NCBI GenBank assembly: GCA_016903675.1
Contig: JADQBA010000026.1
Coordinates: 12,080 to 76,079, forward strand
Source: Stigonema ocellatum SAG 48.90 = DSM 106950
Lineage (GTDB): Bacteria; Cyanobacteriota; Cyanobacteriia; Cyanobacteriales; Nostocaceae
Direction of reading: 5' to 3'
Length of the DNA stretch: 64,000 bases
Every line of letters starts with the position of its first letter. Position 1 is the first letter of the stretch. The notes under the pieces are model-generated. The model ran no database searches. It was not told where the DNA came from and worked only from the letters and a program-made list of their open reading frames with translations. Positions 7,975-16,381 of this stretch are shown one piece after another. The translations under genes were made by a program, and so were the position numbers.

Positions 7975-8396
7975 TATTGTTGTTCCTCCCTCGCTTGCCG
8001 TGCGGCTTGAATGCGTTGAGCGATCGCCTGTATTTGCTCACTAGCAGCTTCATCGAGACTATCTGCAAACGCAGCAACCACATCAGGGTTGCCAACCGCC
8101 AGAAATCGCTGTAACTGTTCGTGCGCCTTAATGACCTCTGCCTGCTGTTTGGTCACCAATGGTCGCCAATAGAATGCTCGCGCTTTTTTATCACAAGCAA
8201 GCCAACCTTTTTCGGTGAGGCGACGCAGGACGGTGGTTACTGAAGTATACGCTAATTCCCGGTTGGGATCAGCAAGAATGCGATCGTGTACATCCTTAAC
8301 TGTAGCTGAACCTAGTTCCCAGATGAGCTTCAAAATTTCTGCTTCCAATGGACCTACAGACAGTTGTTTGGGGCGGTATTCAGGTAAGGGTGCCAT
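7974..8396 (-). CDS. BlaI/MecI/CopY family transcriptional repressor
   Basis: The 140-residue protein has the winged helix of the penicillinase-repressor family: LSVGPLEAEILKLIWELG, then TVKDVHDRI and AYTSVTTVLRRLTEKGWL, followed by a helical dimerisation tail. Start is ATG 8396 (MAPLPEYRPKQ). The frame is open another 30 codons upstream but that part (PIPHSPLPIPHS) is translated from a heptamer repeat array and is not part of the family. It is coupled to the M56 protease gene, an arrangement in which the protease inactivates the repressor. Targets probably include its own promoter, and may include the divergent comB. Confidence 0.92.
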   Translation of the reverse strand: MAPLPEYRPKQLSVGPLEAEILKLIWELGSATVKDVHDRILADPNRELAYTSVTTVLRRLTEKGWLACDKKARAFYWRPLVTKQQAEVIKAHEQLQRFLAVGNPDVVAAFADSLDEAASEQIQAIAQRIQAARQAREEQQ

Positions 8397-8404
8397 ATCA
8401 ATTT

Positions 8405-8461
8405 GGGGAATGGGGAGTGGGGAGTGGGGAATGGGGAGTGGGGAATGGGGAATGGGGAATT
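8405..8461. repeat. Heptameric STRR array (GGGGARTG)n in front of the BlaI-type gene
   Basis: About eight 7-bp units alternating GGGGAAT and GGGGAGT start 9 nt upstream of the blaI-type ATG, replacing the region where a ribosome site and promoter would be expected. The same unit builds larger arrays near 51.95 and 55.2 kb. Confidence 0.8.
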
Positions 8462-8571
8462 GTTCATTACCATTAGCAATTACCAATTAGCCATTGCCAT
8501 TAGCAATCAGCGGTTAAGCAGACTGCCATGCCTATTCTTTCAGATTACACCTTCATCTGGACTATACTTTG

Positions 8572-8595
8572 TTACATTAGCTCGGTAAGATGTAA
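8572..8595. promoter_or_regulatory. Possible operator TTACAT-N12-ATGTAA
   Basis: A 6-bp inverted repeat with 12-bp spacing lies between the divergent BlaI-type repressor and comB, close to the comB start. BlaI/CopY operators carry TACA/TGTA half sites, which these arms contain, but the spacing differs from the classical sites. Tentative. Confidence 0.3.
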
Positions 8596-8628
8596 TTTCG
8601 ACAGGATCTAACCAAGGTGTATTAGCGC

Positions 8629-9372
8629 ATGAAGCTATTCGTTTACCACACTCCCGAATTGACTCCAACGGATAACGTGCCAGAATGCGCGATCGCAGTC
8701 GATGTACTGCGAGCTACCACCACAATGGCGACAGTTTTAGCCTCTGGAGGGGAAGCAGTTCAAGTCTTCAGCGATTTAGATCAACTCATACAACAAAGCG
8801 AATCTTGGCCAGATGAAAAACGGCTACGGGCTGGAGAACGCGGTGGTGCAAAAGTCCCAGGCTTTGATCTCGGTAACTCCCCTCTCGATTGCACACCAGA
8901 AATCGTGGAGGGAAGGCGCTTGTTTATAAGTACGACCAATGGGACTCGTGCTTTACAACGAGTACAGGATGCAAAAATTGTGCTGACTGCCGCTTTTACG
9001 AATCGTGCTGCGGTGGTACGATATCTGTTAGAAAAGCAACCAGAAACAGTGTGGATAGTGGGTTCAGGTTGGGAAGGCAGTTTTTCCTTGGAGGACACGG
9101 CTTGTGCTGGTGCGATCGCCCATAGTGTTGTGCAGCAAACAAATTTGTCACTAGACGAACTAGCGGGTAATGATGAAGTCATAAGCGCGATCGCTCTTTA
9201 TTGCCAGTGGCAAGATAACTTACTAGAACTTTTCCACCACGCTAGTCACGGAAAACGTCTGTTGCGACTGGATTGTCTTGAAGACCTCAAATATTGTTCC
9301 CAAATCGATATTTTAGACGTCTTGCCCATCCAGCAAGAACCAGGTGTTTTGAAAAAGCACATCAGTTCCTAA
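8629..9372 (+). CDS. comB: 2-phosphosulfolactate phosphatase family protein (ComB)
   Basis: The 247-residue protein has the ComB hallmarks AIAVDVLRATTTMATVLASG near the N-terminus, GERGG with GFDLGNSPL, STTNGTRAL, and WEGSFSLEDTACAGAI. ComB hydrolyses 2-phosphosulfolactate in archaeal and bacterial sulfolactate/coenzyme M synthesis. In cyanobacteria, which do not make coenzyme M, the homologue is common but its substrate is uncertain. Length equals the family norm. It is transcribed alone, away from the BlaI-type gene, with AAGG upstream of the ATG. A repeat element follows 100 nt after the stop. Confidence 0.9.
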   Translation: MKLFVYHTPELTPTDNVPECAIAVDVLRATTTMATVLASGGEAVQVFSDLDQLIQQSESWPDEKRLRAGERGGAKVPGFDLGNSPLDCTPEIVEGRRLFISTTNGTRALQRVQDAKIVLTAAFTNRAAVVRYLLEKQPETVWIVGSGWEGSFSLEDTACAGAIAHSVVQQTNLSLDELAGNDEVISAIALYCQWQDNLLELFHHASHGKRLLRLDCLEDLKYCSQIDILDVLPIQQEPGVLKKHISS

Positions 9373-9469
9373 AACAAGATATACGAACCACAGGGACAAA
9401 TTGAGCGTGTAGAAACACTCCCCATGCCTAAAGGTTCAGGAAAGGGAGAGGTCGAAGTTGAGTGTTCGG

Positions 9470-9737
9470 TTTGACCAAGAACGGGGTGTGGGGTGTGGGG
9501 TGTGGGGTGTGGGGTGTAGGGGAGGATAAAACAACCACACCCCAAACGGGTACAAGCCCCCACATTCAAGTATGAAATCAAAGAAAAATGTATTTCAACG
9601 AGTAGGCGCAACCGTCGAAGGCGTCCGCCATTTTTGAAACCCCTGATTTTAATTATGGGGTTCCCACTCAGCCACCCCCTACCCCCTACACCCTTTTCAT
9701 CCTACACCCCACACCCCACACCCCGTTTTCGGTCAAA
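9470..9737. repeat. MITE-like inverted-repeat element with heptamer-rich ends
   Basis: Left end TTTGACCAAGAACGGGGTGT and inverted right end TTTGACCGAAAACGGGGTGT match in 17 of 20 positions; both continue into tandem GGGTGTG heptamers, for TIRs of roughly 38 bp around a 268-bp element. No gene is convincing inside. The 400 bases between comB and the next small ORF are essentially this element. Confidence 0.65.
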
Positions 9738-9769
9738 AATAGTAACCAGACTTTGGCAAGCTAAAAGTT

Positions 9770-9970
9770 ATGGAAGATCTACGCTCAGCCTATTTACATC
9801 GCAGATCTCTTCAATTTTGTCTACCTACTTATATGCAAGTTCAGTATTACAAAGGCGCCGATCGCGGTGTGGCTCATCCTGTACAAAAAACCAAACAAGC
9901 GGAATTGAAACTAGTAGACAAACTCACCCGAAGACACAACCCAGTCGAGGGCGTTGTTTTCCACAAATAA
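9770..9970 (+). CDS. Hypothetical 66-residue protein, doubtful
   Basis: An open frame from ATG 9770 encodes a basic, hydrophilic peptide with YYKGADRGVAHPVQKTKQ in the middle and GVVFHK at the end. No family is recognised. A second ATG at 9833 would give a 45-residue version. There is no strong ribosome site. It follows a repeat element and might be a remnant of a longer gene. Confidence 0.3.
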   Translation: MEDLRSAYLHRRSLQFCLPTYMQVQYYKGADRGVAHPVQKTKQAELKLVDKLTRRHNPVEGVVFHK

Positions 9971-10357
9971 TTAGATAAACTAACAATTAGGTAATAATAA
10001 ATTTAGTTAAACGTATATTTTGTTTGCTAAAGACTTGTCTTGTAGCTAGGGTTATGCAATGATGGTGAGATAAACAACTATAAATCCGTAGATGAATAGT
10101 ATTTAATGACATTATGACACAAGTACTGCACGGATAAATCATTTAGATACTTGCCTCTGGGGGAATACATCTCCACTTTGCAAGGCTCTCAAAAGTTGTC
10201 AGGAAGGCGCTTTGGAATTTGGCTACAATCACCACCTACTACTGCCCAATAACCAGTGAACCAAGCGGGGGAAGTGGCTCTCCCCTTTGCAGTTGCGATT
10301 TTTGCTCTGTTATATTTCACGCTCATCTCTTCCTACCCTCAGCGGAGACACAAACAC
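9971..10357. other. Intergenic leader of the dioxygenase island
   Basis: About 390 bases, A+T-rich, without a convincing gene, repeat or terminator. The frame of the downstream dioxygenase is open back to 10256, but the extra 34 residues (hydrophobic, FAVAIFALLYFTLISS) do not belong to the family. Confidence 0.5.
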
Positions 10358-11269
10358 ATGAGTACTAACAACTTTGACATCCAACTAGTCGCAGGACGCA
10401 TCGGTGCCGAGATCGTAGGTGTTGACCTGAGTGCTGACCTCAGCGACGGCATCATCGGCGAGATACGCAAAGCCCTAGTCCAATACAAAGTGATCTTCTT
10501 CCGTCGCCAGCAGCTTGACGCCAACGGGCAGGTCGCCTTTGCTCGTCGGTTCGGTCAAGTCACCACAGCCCACCCCACAGTGCCGTCCCTTCCAGAACAC
10601 CCAGAAGTCCTCGACCTGAATTACGGTCGAACCGTTGCCCGTGCAAACAACTGGCATACTGATGTAACGTTCGTGGACCGTCCCCCACTCGGTTCTATCT
10701 TACGGGCACTCGTCATCCCCCCATCAGGAGGCGATACTATCTGGGCAAACTCCGTCACTGCGTACCAAGACTTACCACCCCATCTGCGTAGTCTCGCAGA
10801 CCAACTCTGGGCCGTGCACAGCAACGCCTATGACTATGCAGCTGCCGCAGTTGACCTTCCTAAAGAGGTCAAGGCTTACCGGGATGTCTTCACCTCCACC
10901 GTATACGAGACCATTCATCCGGTGGTACGCGTCCATCCTGAGTCAGGCGATCGCGGGCTTTTCATCGGCGGTTTCGTGCGCCAGATCCGTGGTCTATCAC
11001 CGACTGAATCTGCCGACATTATCCGACTGTTGCAGTCCTACGTGACACGTCCAGAAAACACAGTCCGGTGGCGTTGGCAAGTAGGTGACGTGGCGTTCTG
11101 GGACAACCGCGCCACTCAACACTACGCCATCGCCGATTACGGCGACCAGCCCCGCCACGTTCAGCGAGTGACCATCGCCGGCGACCTCCCAGTCAGCATC
11201 GACGGCAAACACAGTCAGGTTGTCAAGGGAGACTCTTCTGCGTATATCCCAACCTTGGTCGCCGCCTGA
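10358..11269 (+). CDS. TauD/TfdA family Fe(II)/2-oxoglutarate dioxygenase
   Basis: The 303-residue protein has the iron-binding facial triad His100-x-Asp102 (NWHTDVTF) and distal His255 (RATQHYA), with arginines for 2-oxoglutarate downstream (QPRHVQRV). The family releases sulfite from taurine or cleaves alkylsulfate esters and related ethers; overall spacing fits taurine/alkylsulfatase-type enzymes. It is followed 49 nt later by a flavin-dependent monooxygenase, a pairing seen in organosulfur scavenging. Codon use is clearly richer in G+C than the flanking genes, suggesting transfer. Substrate is inference. Start chosen at ATG 10358, where similarity begins. Confidence 0.88.
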   Translation: MSTNNFDIQLVAGRIGAEIVGVDLSADLSDGIIGEIRKALVQYKVIFFRRQQLDANGQVAFARRFGQVTTAHPTVPSLPEHPEVLDLNYGRTVARANNWHTDVTFVDRPPLGSILRALVIPPSGGDTIWANSVTAYQDLPPHLRSLADQLWAVHSNAYDYAAAAVDLPKEVKAYRDVFTSTVYETIHPVVRVHPESGDRGLFIGGFVRQIRGLSPTESADIIRLLQSYVTRPENTVRWRWQVGDVAFWDNRATQHYAIADYGDQPRHVQRVTIAGDLPVSIDGKHSQVVKGDSSAYIPTLVAA

Positions 11270-11318
11270 GCATCTTTGTAGACGTCTGACTCATCCCAAA
11301 CAGGAGAAAGAGAACAGA

Positions 11319-12707
11319 ATGAGTACGAAAAAGAAACAACTTAAACTGGGCGCATTCTTACCAGGTAGCGGACATCACGTAGCAGCGTGGCGGCATCCCG
11401 ATGCTCAGGCTGACGGAGGTCTGAACTTCCAGCATTATCGGCAACTCGCGCAGACGGCTGAACGTGCTAAATTTGACATGATATTCCTCGCAGACGGTGT
11501 CGCTGTCCGGCAGCGGGGTGAAGGGACGGAGGCTTTAAGCCGTTCGGGTCACATCGTCCACTTTGAGCCGCTTACCTTGCTGTCGGCACTGTCTGTAGTC
11601 ACAGAGCGCATTGGGTTGACAGCGACGGTATCCACCACCTATAACGAACCCTATCACCTCGCCCGTAAGTTTGCGTCGCTGGACCATCTGAGCGGCGGTC
11701 GCGCTGGTTGGAATCTCGTGACCTCCGCAACTGAAGCCGAAGCGCAAAACTTCAGCCGTGAAAAGCACATGGAGCATACGCTGCGCTATGAGCGTGCCAA
11801 AGAGTTTGTGGATGTGGTGACAGCACTTTGGGATAGTTGGGAGGACGATGCTTTCTTACGCGACAAGGAGTCTGGCGTTTACTTCGATCCCGACAAATTG
11901 CACATTCCTCACCACAAGGGCGAGCATTTTTCGGTGCGCGGACCGCTCAATGTGGCTCGTCCACCACAGGGATATCCAGTGATCATCCAAGCTGGGTCTT
12001 CTGAGGATGGTAAGAATCTTGCCGCGCAAACAGCCGAGGTGATCTTCACCGCCCAGCAGACACTGGCAGAAGCCCAGGCGTTCTATGGGGACGTGAAGGG
12101 GAGGCTTGCTCAATACGGACGCTCTCCCGACAGCCTCAAGATCATGCCTGGGGTGTTCCCAGTCATTGGTAAGACCGAGCAGGAAGCTCAGGACAAATAC
12201 GACCAGCTTCAGGAATTGATCGATCCGAAGGTCGGATTGGGGCTGCTTTCGGGGATGATCGGCGGATTCGATTTGTCCAGCTACCCACTAGATGGTCCGC
12301 TCCCAGACCTACCAGAAACCAACGGCGGCAAAAGCCGTCAGAAGTTGCTGACACATCTCGCCCAGAGAGAGAATTTCACCATCCGGCAACTGTATTTGGC
12401 TATCGCTGGGGCACGTGGGCATCGCCAGATCCAGGGCACCCCAGCACAGATTGCCGATCAGCTTGAAGACTGGTTCGTCAATGGAGGGGCTGATGGGTTC
12501 AACATCATGCCGCCTTATACACCAGGCGGTTTCGATGAGTTCGTGGACTTGGTAATCCCTGAGCTACAACGCCGGGGACTGTTCCGCACCGAGTACGAAG
12601 GTCGGACTCTGCGTGAGAATCTCGGCTTGCCCCGTCCGGTAAATAAGTTTAGCAAAATTGCAGATTCCTCTGAGGCGATCGCTGTCGGTGCCATTGCTGG
12701 ACACTAG
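11319..12707 (+). CDS. LLM-class flavin-dependent monooxygenase (NtaA/SnaA/DszA type)
   Basis: The 462-residue protein matches the NtaA/DszA branch of bacterial luciferase-like monooxygenases: KLGAFLPGSGHHVAAWRHP at the N-terminus, FDMIFLADG, TYNEPYHLARKFASLDHLSGGRAGWNLVTS, and PVIIQAGSSEDGKNLAAQTAE. These use reduced FMN from a partner reductase to oxygenate sulfones, nitrilotriacetate or similar substrates. The start is ATG 11319, with CAGGAG 12 nt upstream; the frame is open further upstream into the dioxygenase gene. It probably forms an operon with the dioxygenase. No flavin reductase gene is nearby. G+C-rich codon use, like the preceding gene. Confidence 0.9.
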   Translation: MSTKKKQLKLGAFLPGSGHHVAAWRHPDAQADGGLNFQHYRQLAQTAERAKFDMIFLADGVAVRQRGEGTEALSRSGHIVHFEPLTLLSALSVVTERIGLTATVSTTYNEPYHLARKFASLDHLSGGRAGWNLVTSATEAEAQNFSREKHMEHTLRYERAKEFVDVVTALWDSWEDDAFLRDKESGVYFDPDKLHIPHHKGEHFSVRGPLNVARPPQGYPVIIQAGSSEDGKNLAAQTAEVIFTAQQTLAEAQAFYGDVKGRLAQYGRSPDSLKIMPGVFPVIGKTEQEAQDKYDQLQELIDPKVGLGLLSGMIGGFDLSSYPLDGPLPDLPETNGGKSRQKLLTHLAQRENFTIRQLYLAIAGARGHRQIQGTPAQIADQLEDWFVNGGADGFNIMPPYTPGGFDEFVDLVIPELQRRGLFRTEYEGRTLRENLGLPRPVNKFSKIADSSEAIAVGAIAGH

Positions 12708-12777
12708 GACAAACTGGGGATCAGCTTATCCAGAGAAGATCCAAGTCTTTCGACTTGCACTTTGAAAGGGCTAGGTG

Positions 12778-12913
12778 GGCAGTGCCTGAATCAAGATATG
12801 AATTGTGAAAATCACGCCCATCGTAGAGACGCGATTAATCGCGTCTCTACAGGGGTTTGGTAAAATTACAAATCTGTAACTAAACGTAATTCATTACTAA
12901 ATTCAGCAACGCC
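12778..12913. repeat. MITE, GGCGTTGCTGAAT family, copy 1
   Basis: The right end ATTCAGCAACGCC is exact; the left end GGCAGTGCCTGAATCAAGAT is a decayed inverted copy. The interior has a perfect hairpin GTAGAGACGCGAT/ATCGCGTCTCTAC at 12823-12850. From that hairpin to the right end it matches 48706-48790, and the terminal motif matches 62952-63064. Confidence 0.75.
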
Positions 12914-13001
12914 AAATTTTTTCTCTGTCTAAAAACCAGGTTTGTGAAATGAGTGTCTTTGCTATTCTGGGAGAATATGGCCTCAGATTTGAGAGGGAAA
13001 A

Positions 13002-13373
13002 GTGGAACCCACAGCAATGAAAGAAGATACCATCGGGATCATTGGTTTTCACGCTCATGTATACTTCGATACGGCGAGTCGTGATGTGGCTGCGCGTGTC
13101 CGCGAAGAATTGGGCGCTAGGTTTGACGTGCGGCTGGGACGCTGGCATGACCAGCCCATTGGTCCACACCCAAAAGCGATGTATCAAGTTGCGTTCTTAC
13201 CGAATCAGTTTGGCAAGATCGTCCCATGGTTAATGCTTAATCGTGAAGGTTTGGACATTTTAGTCCATCCTGAGACAGGGGATGATGTGGCAGACCACAC
13301 TGAGCATTCCCTATGGTTAGGAGAGAAGCTAGAACTTAATATTGAGATCCTTCGACAGGTCAGAACAACCTAA
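13002..13373 (+). CDS. DOPA 4,5-dioxygenase family protein
   Basis: The 123-residue protein has the conserved IIGFHAHVYFD opening, GRWHDQPIGPHPKAMYQV in the middle and DILVHPETGDDVADHTEH near the end. The His residues are those of DOPA 4,5-dioxygenase-like extradiol enzymes. In fungi and plants the family opens catechol rings for betalain-type pigments; the bacterial role is unknown. The start is either GTG 13002, with GAGAGG a few bases upstream, or ATG 13017. It lies within the G+C-richer island and precedes a broken TauE/SafE gene by 6 nt, so the two were probably cotranscribed. Confidence 0.82.
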   Translation: MEPTAMKEDTIGIIGFHAHVYFDTASRDVAARVREELGARFDVRLGRWHDQPIGPHPKAMYQVAFLPNQFGKIVPWLMLNREGLDILVHPETGDDVADHTEHSLWLGEKLELNIEILRQVRTT

Positions 13374-13379
13374 TTTTCA

Positions 13380-13646
13380 ATGAGTGATCTTAATATCTTA
13401 CTTCTCTTCACTACCGCATTTATTGCAGGTGGACTCAATGCTGTGGCTGGGGGTGGGAGTTTCATTACGTTTCCAGCCCTGATTTTTACAGGTGTACAAC
13501 CCATTGCTGCCAATGCAACCAATAATACGGCTATGTGGGTGAGTGTTCTGGCGAGTGCGGGCCGTAAACTTGAACCCCGCTTGATTCGGAGATTGGTGAT
13601 GATTGTTGCCTTTAACATGACTGCCTACTTTTTTATAAGAAGATAA
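13380..13646 (+). pseudogene. Truncated TauE/SafE family sulfite exporter
   Basis: The first 55 or so residues (TAFIAGGLNAVAGGGSFITF, then ATNNTAMW) match the N-terminus of TauE/SafE anion exporters, which are normally about 250 residues with eight membrane segments. After GRKLEPRLIRRLV the match degenerates and a stop follows at codon 89, so most of the protein is missing, probably through an internal deletion. An exporter for sulfite would fit with the upstream dioxygenase and monooxygenase, both of which can release sulfite from organosulfur compounds. Confidence 0.75.
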
Positions 13647-13808
13647 GCTTTAGTTGCACTGTCGGTTCTTGACGGGCGCAACTTGATGCTAGTGCTTTTT
13701 CATATACACTCATTAATCTGTCGTTTTATAGTAGATAATATTGCAAGATGACATTATTGGTCAGTACTACGCGGGTCTAGAAATTTCTACAACAAGCGAG
13801 GTTGAGAA

Positions 13809-13949
13809 ATGGTGCATTTATTAGAGCAGCGATCGCCTGCTGCAACTCATTTGTATTTAGAAACAGATGTTCTGGTCATTGGCGGTGGTTCGGCTACTAC
13901 CCAAGGAATGCAAAGCAGCAATAATTTACCCACCGATGCTCAGGGATGA
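13809..13949 (+). pseudogene. N-terminal fragment of an FAD-dependent oxidoreductase
   Basis: A 46-residue frame contains LETDVLVIGGGSA, the beta-strand and Gly-rich loop of a dinucleotide-binding fold as found at the start of succinate dehydrogenase/adenylylsulfate reductase-like flavoproteins. The match stops after TTQ and the frame ends at codon 47, so only the first few percent of the gene remains. It lies 45 nt before the aldo/keto reductase. With the broken exporter, it shows that the island has lost parts. Confidence 0.6.
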
Positions 13950-13993
13950 ATTCTTCCCTGGAGTTCACCCTATAATATTGGAGCCAAAATCTC

Positions 13994-15031
13994 ATGAACT
14001 ATAAACAACTCGGTGAAAGTGATCTGCGTGTTTCTGAAATTTGCCTAGGCACCATGACTTTTGGGCAACAGAACACGATAGCAGAAGCCCATCAACAACT
14101 CGACTACGCCATTGCCCAAGGAGTCAATTTCATTGATGCGGCTGAGATGTATCCCGTCCCAGTGCAGGAATCCACTCAGGGGTTGACCGAAACTTACATT
14201 GGCGAATGGTTAGTCCGACAACAACGAGACAAGCTGATTATTGCCACCAAAATTGCTGGACCAGGACGAGACTTTCGTTGGCTGCGAGATGGAAAGCAAT
14301 CGGTCAATCGCAAAAATATTGAGCAAGCGGTGGATGCTAGTCTCAAACGCTTACAGACTGACTACATTGACTTGTACCAGATTCATTGGCCTGATCGCGC
14401 AGTCCCTCGGTTTGGTGAAACAGTGTATGACCCCAACAAAGAGCGAGAAACTGTGCCGATAGCTGAACAACTCATTGCCTTTGCGGATCTGATTAAAGCA
14501 GGCAAGATCCGCTACTTGGGTTTGAGCAACGAAACCCCTTGGGGAGTGTCTGAGTTTAGCCATATCGCTTCGCAACAGGGGCTACCCAAAGTGGTTTCAA
14601 TTCAAAACGCCTACAACCTGATCAATCGTGTGTTTGATTCTGCTTTGGCAGAAACATGTTGGCGGGAAAATGTTAGGCTGTTGGCTTATAGCCCCCTCGC
14701 GTTTGGTCTGTTATCCGGAAAGTACCTGAACGGTGTGCCCGAAAAAACACGTCTGAGCTTGTTTCAGGGATTCGGCGGTCGCTATCGCAAGCCCAATGTT
14801 GAACAAGCAGTTGCTGCTTATGTCGAAATTGCTCGTGCCCATAACCTCAAGCCTTCTGTTCTGGCGCTTGCCTTTGTTCGCAGCCGTTGGTTTGTCGCCA
14901 GTACTATCATCGGTGCTACTACGTTGGAACAACTGCACGAAAACCTGGAAAGCGTTAACGTCGTTCTCGATTCAGCCATTTTGGCAGAAATCGATGCAGT
15001 CCACACTCGCTATCCCAGTCCCGCACCTTAG
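13994..15031 (+). CDS. Aldo/keto reductase (Tas-like)
   Basis: The 345-residue protein starts MNYKQLGESDLRVSEICLGTMTFG and carries the family's catalytic set: Asp and Tyr in FIDAAEMYP, Lys in IATKIAG and His in DLYQIHWPD. Length and the PVPVQEST loop match the Tas subgroup of NADP-dependent aldo/keto reductases. The physiological substrate is unknown. It precedes the dienelactone hydrolase gene by about 110 nt that hold two hairpin repeats, so a shared transcript is possible but may be attenuated. Confidence 0.9.
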   Translation: MNYKQLGESDLRVSEICLGTMTFGQQNTIAEAHQQLDYAIAQGVNFIDAAEMYPVPVQESTQGLTETYIGEWLVRQQRDKLIIATKIAGPGRDFRWLRDGKQSVNRKNIEQAVDASLKRLQTDYIDLYQIHWPDRAVPRFGETVYDPNKERETVPIAEQLIAFADLIKAGKIRYLGLSNETPWGVSEFSHIASQQGLPKVVSIQNAYNLINRVFDSALAETCWRENVRLLAYSPLAFGLLSGKYLNGVPEKTRLSLFQGFGGRYRKPNVEQAVAAYVEIARAHNLKPSVLALAFVRSRWFVASTIIGATTLEQLHENLESVNVVLDSAILAEIDAVHTRYPSPAP

Positions 15032-15113
15032 TGGTTTGTAGTTGCGCTAAGGGTCCCCTTAGCGCAACTACCACATTGTAGGGGTAGGGCACTGCCGTGC
15101 CCCTACAATGTGG
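15031..15113. repeat. Two adjacent palindromic repeats
   Basis: First palindrome 15031-15074: arms GTAGTTGCGCTAAGGG and CCCTTAGCGCAACTAC, a variant of the GTTCGTAGTTGC family. Second palindrome 15071-15113: arms CCACATTGTAGGGG and CCCCTACAATGTGG. They overlap by a few bases and fill the space between two genes. Confidence 0.75.
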
Positions 15114-15138
15114 TATATTTACCAAAAAACTGCAAGAT

Positions 15139-15963
15139 ATGAAAGAAATAACGCGCCGCAAATTTATCGCAACTGCCACCATAGCGACGGGTTTTGCTCT
15201 GGCAGTGCAACCCGTTTGGGCCAACGTCATCACCACTGATGCCAAGGGGTTGGTAGCTGGTGCGGTGAAAATTCCCGTCAAAGATGGCGAAATTCCTGCC
15301 TACAGAGCAATGCCTGCCAGGAGTGGAAATTTCCCGATCGTCCTGGTAATCCACGAAATCTTTGGTGTACACGAACACATTCAGGATATCTGTCGTCGCT
15401 TTGCTAAGTTGGGATATGTGGCGATCGCTCCCGAATTATTCGTGCGTCAGGGCGATGTCTCGAAGTTAAGTAGCATAGAAGAAATTCGCCCAGTGGTAGC
15501 CAAAGTGCCAGATACCCAAGTGACATCCGATCTCGATGCCACACTGAACTGGGCTGTGAAGTCATCTCAGGGTAATGCCGATAAGTTGGGGATTACAGGC
15601 TTCTGCTGGGGCGGTCGCATTACCTGGCTGTACGCAGCACACAATCCCAAGGTCAAGGCAGGGGTGGCGTGGTATGGGCGACTAGTGGGCAATGCTACGG
15701 AACTGACACCCACCTATCCCATCGATATTGCGTCTGCACTCAAAGTCCCCATTCTCGGACTTTACGGCGGCAAGGATACAAGCATTCCCCTTGATACGGT
15801 GAACCAGATGCGCGATCGCCTTAAGTCCAGCAGCAGCAAATCCGAAATTATTGTCTACCCCGATGCAGCCCACGCTTTTTTTGCCGATTATCGCCCCTCT
15901 TACCGCGAGACAGAAGCCAAGGATGGCTGGCAACGTCTTCAGGCATGGTTTAAACAGCTCTGA
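15139..15963 (+). CDS. Tat-exported dienelactone hydrolase family protein
   Basis: The 274-residue protein begins with a twin-arginine signal (TRRKFIATATIATGFALAV, cleavage near VWA-NV). The alpha/beta hydrolase triad is Cys156 (GFCWGG), Asp213 (GGKDTS) and His245 (DAAHAFF). Dienelactone hydrolases open lactone rings in chlorocatechol breakdown; an exported form probably acts on another ester or lactone in the periplasm. ATG 15139 starts the signal peptide and is chosen over an upstream ATG at 15097, which would bury it. Its stop codon lies at the boundary with a truncated minus-strand gene. Confidence 0.88.
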   Translation: MKEITRRKFIATATIATGFALAVQPVWANVITTDAKGLVAGAVKIPVKDGEIPAYRAMPARSGNFPIVLVIHEIFGVHEHIQDICRRFAKLGYVAIAPELFVRQGDVSKLSSIEEIRPVVAKVPDTQVTSDLDATLNWAVKSSQGNADKLGITGFCWGGRITWLYAAHNPKVKAGVAWYGRLVGNATELTPTYPIDIASALKVPILGLYGGKDTSIPLDTVNQMRDRLKSSSSKSEIIVYPDAAHAFFADYRPSYRETEAKDGWQRLQAWFKQL

Positions 15964-16137
15964 CCTTGCTTTTTCACTGTTGCTAGCAAGAGCGATCGGT
16001 AGATTGTAGGCGATGGTTTCTCGCAACAAGTTACTACTTTCTAGTTCAGGAGTTTCTGCAAAAATCCCAACTTCTTCAATAATTCTAAGTTTGAATTGTC
16101 GCCTAACGCTTGTTAGGGTAAACTCGCTGTAAGACAT
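15950..16137 (-). pseudogene. 5' fragment of a conserved cyanobacterial hypothetical gene
   Basis: From ATG 16137 the minus strand encodes SYSEFTLTSVRRQFKLRIIE and later AYNLPIALASNSEKARSE, which resembles the first 60 residues of a common cyanobacterial family of about 200 residues with no assigned function. The similarity ends at about 15955, exactly where the dienelactone hydrolase gene ends on the other strand; the frame continues only as its antisense. The gene therefore looks cut by the arrival of the neighbouring island. Family recognition is from memory of the motif and is moderate. Confidence 0.55.
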
Positions 16138-16381
16138 TTGGCATCCACGACAATGATAATCAACCCGTAAATTTCCCAACCTAAATTATAGCACATTCAT
16201 CGTGTGAATTTCTAAAATAAACTCCGTTATGCTACAAAATAAATTCATCCCAACAACCAACAACCAACAACCAACAGCCCGCTTCAGATAGTTGTGCTTA
16301 TTCACGCCGAGTTACTTAGTAACCGCAGTTCATCTGGGGTTAAAATCTTGCCTTGCCTGTTGCCGCTACTCCACACCCTTC

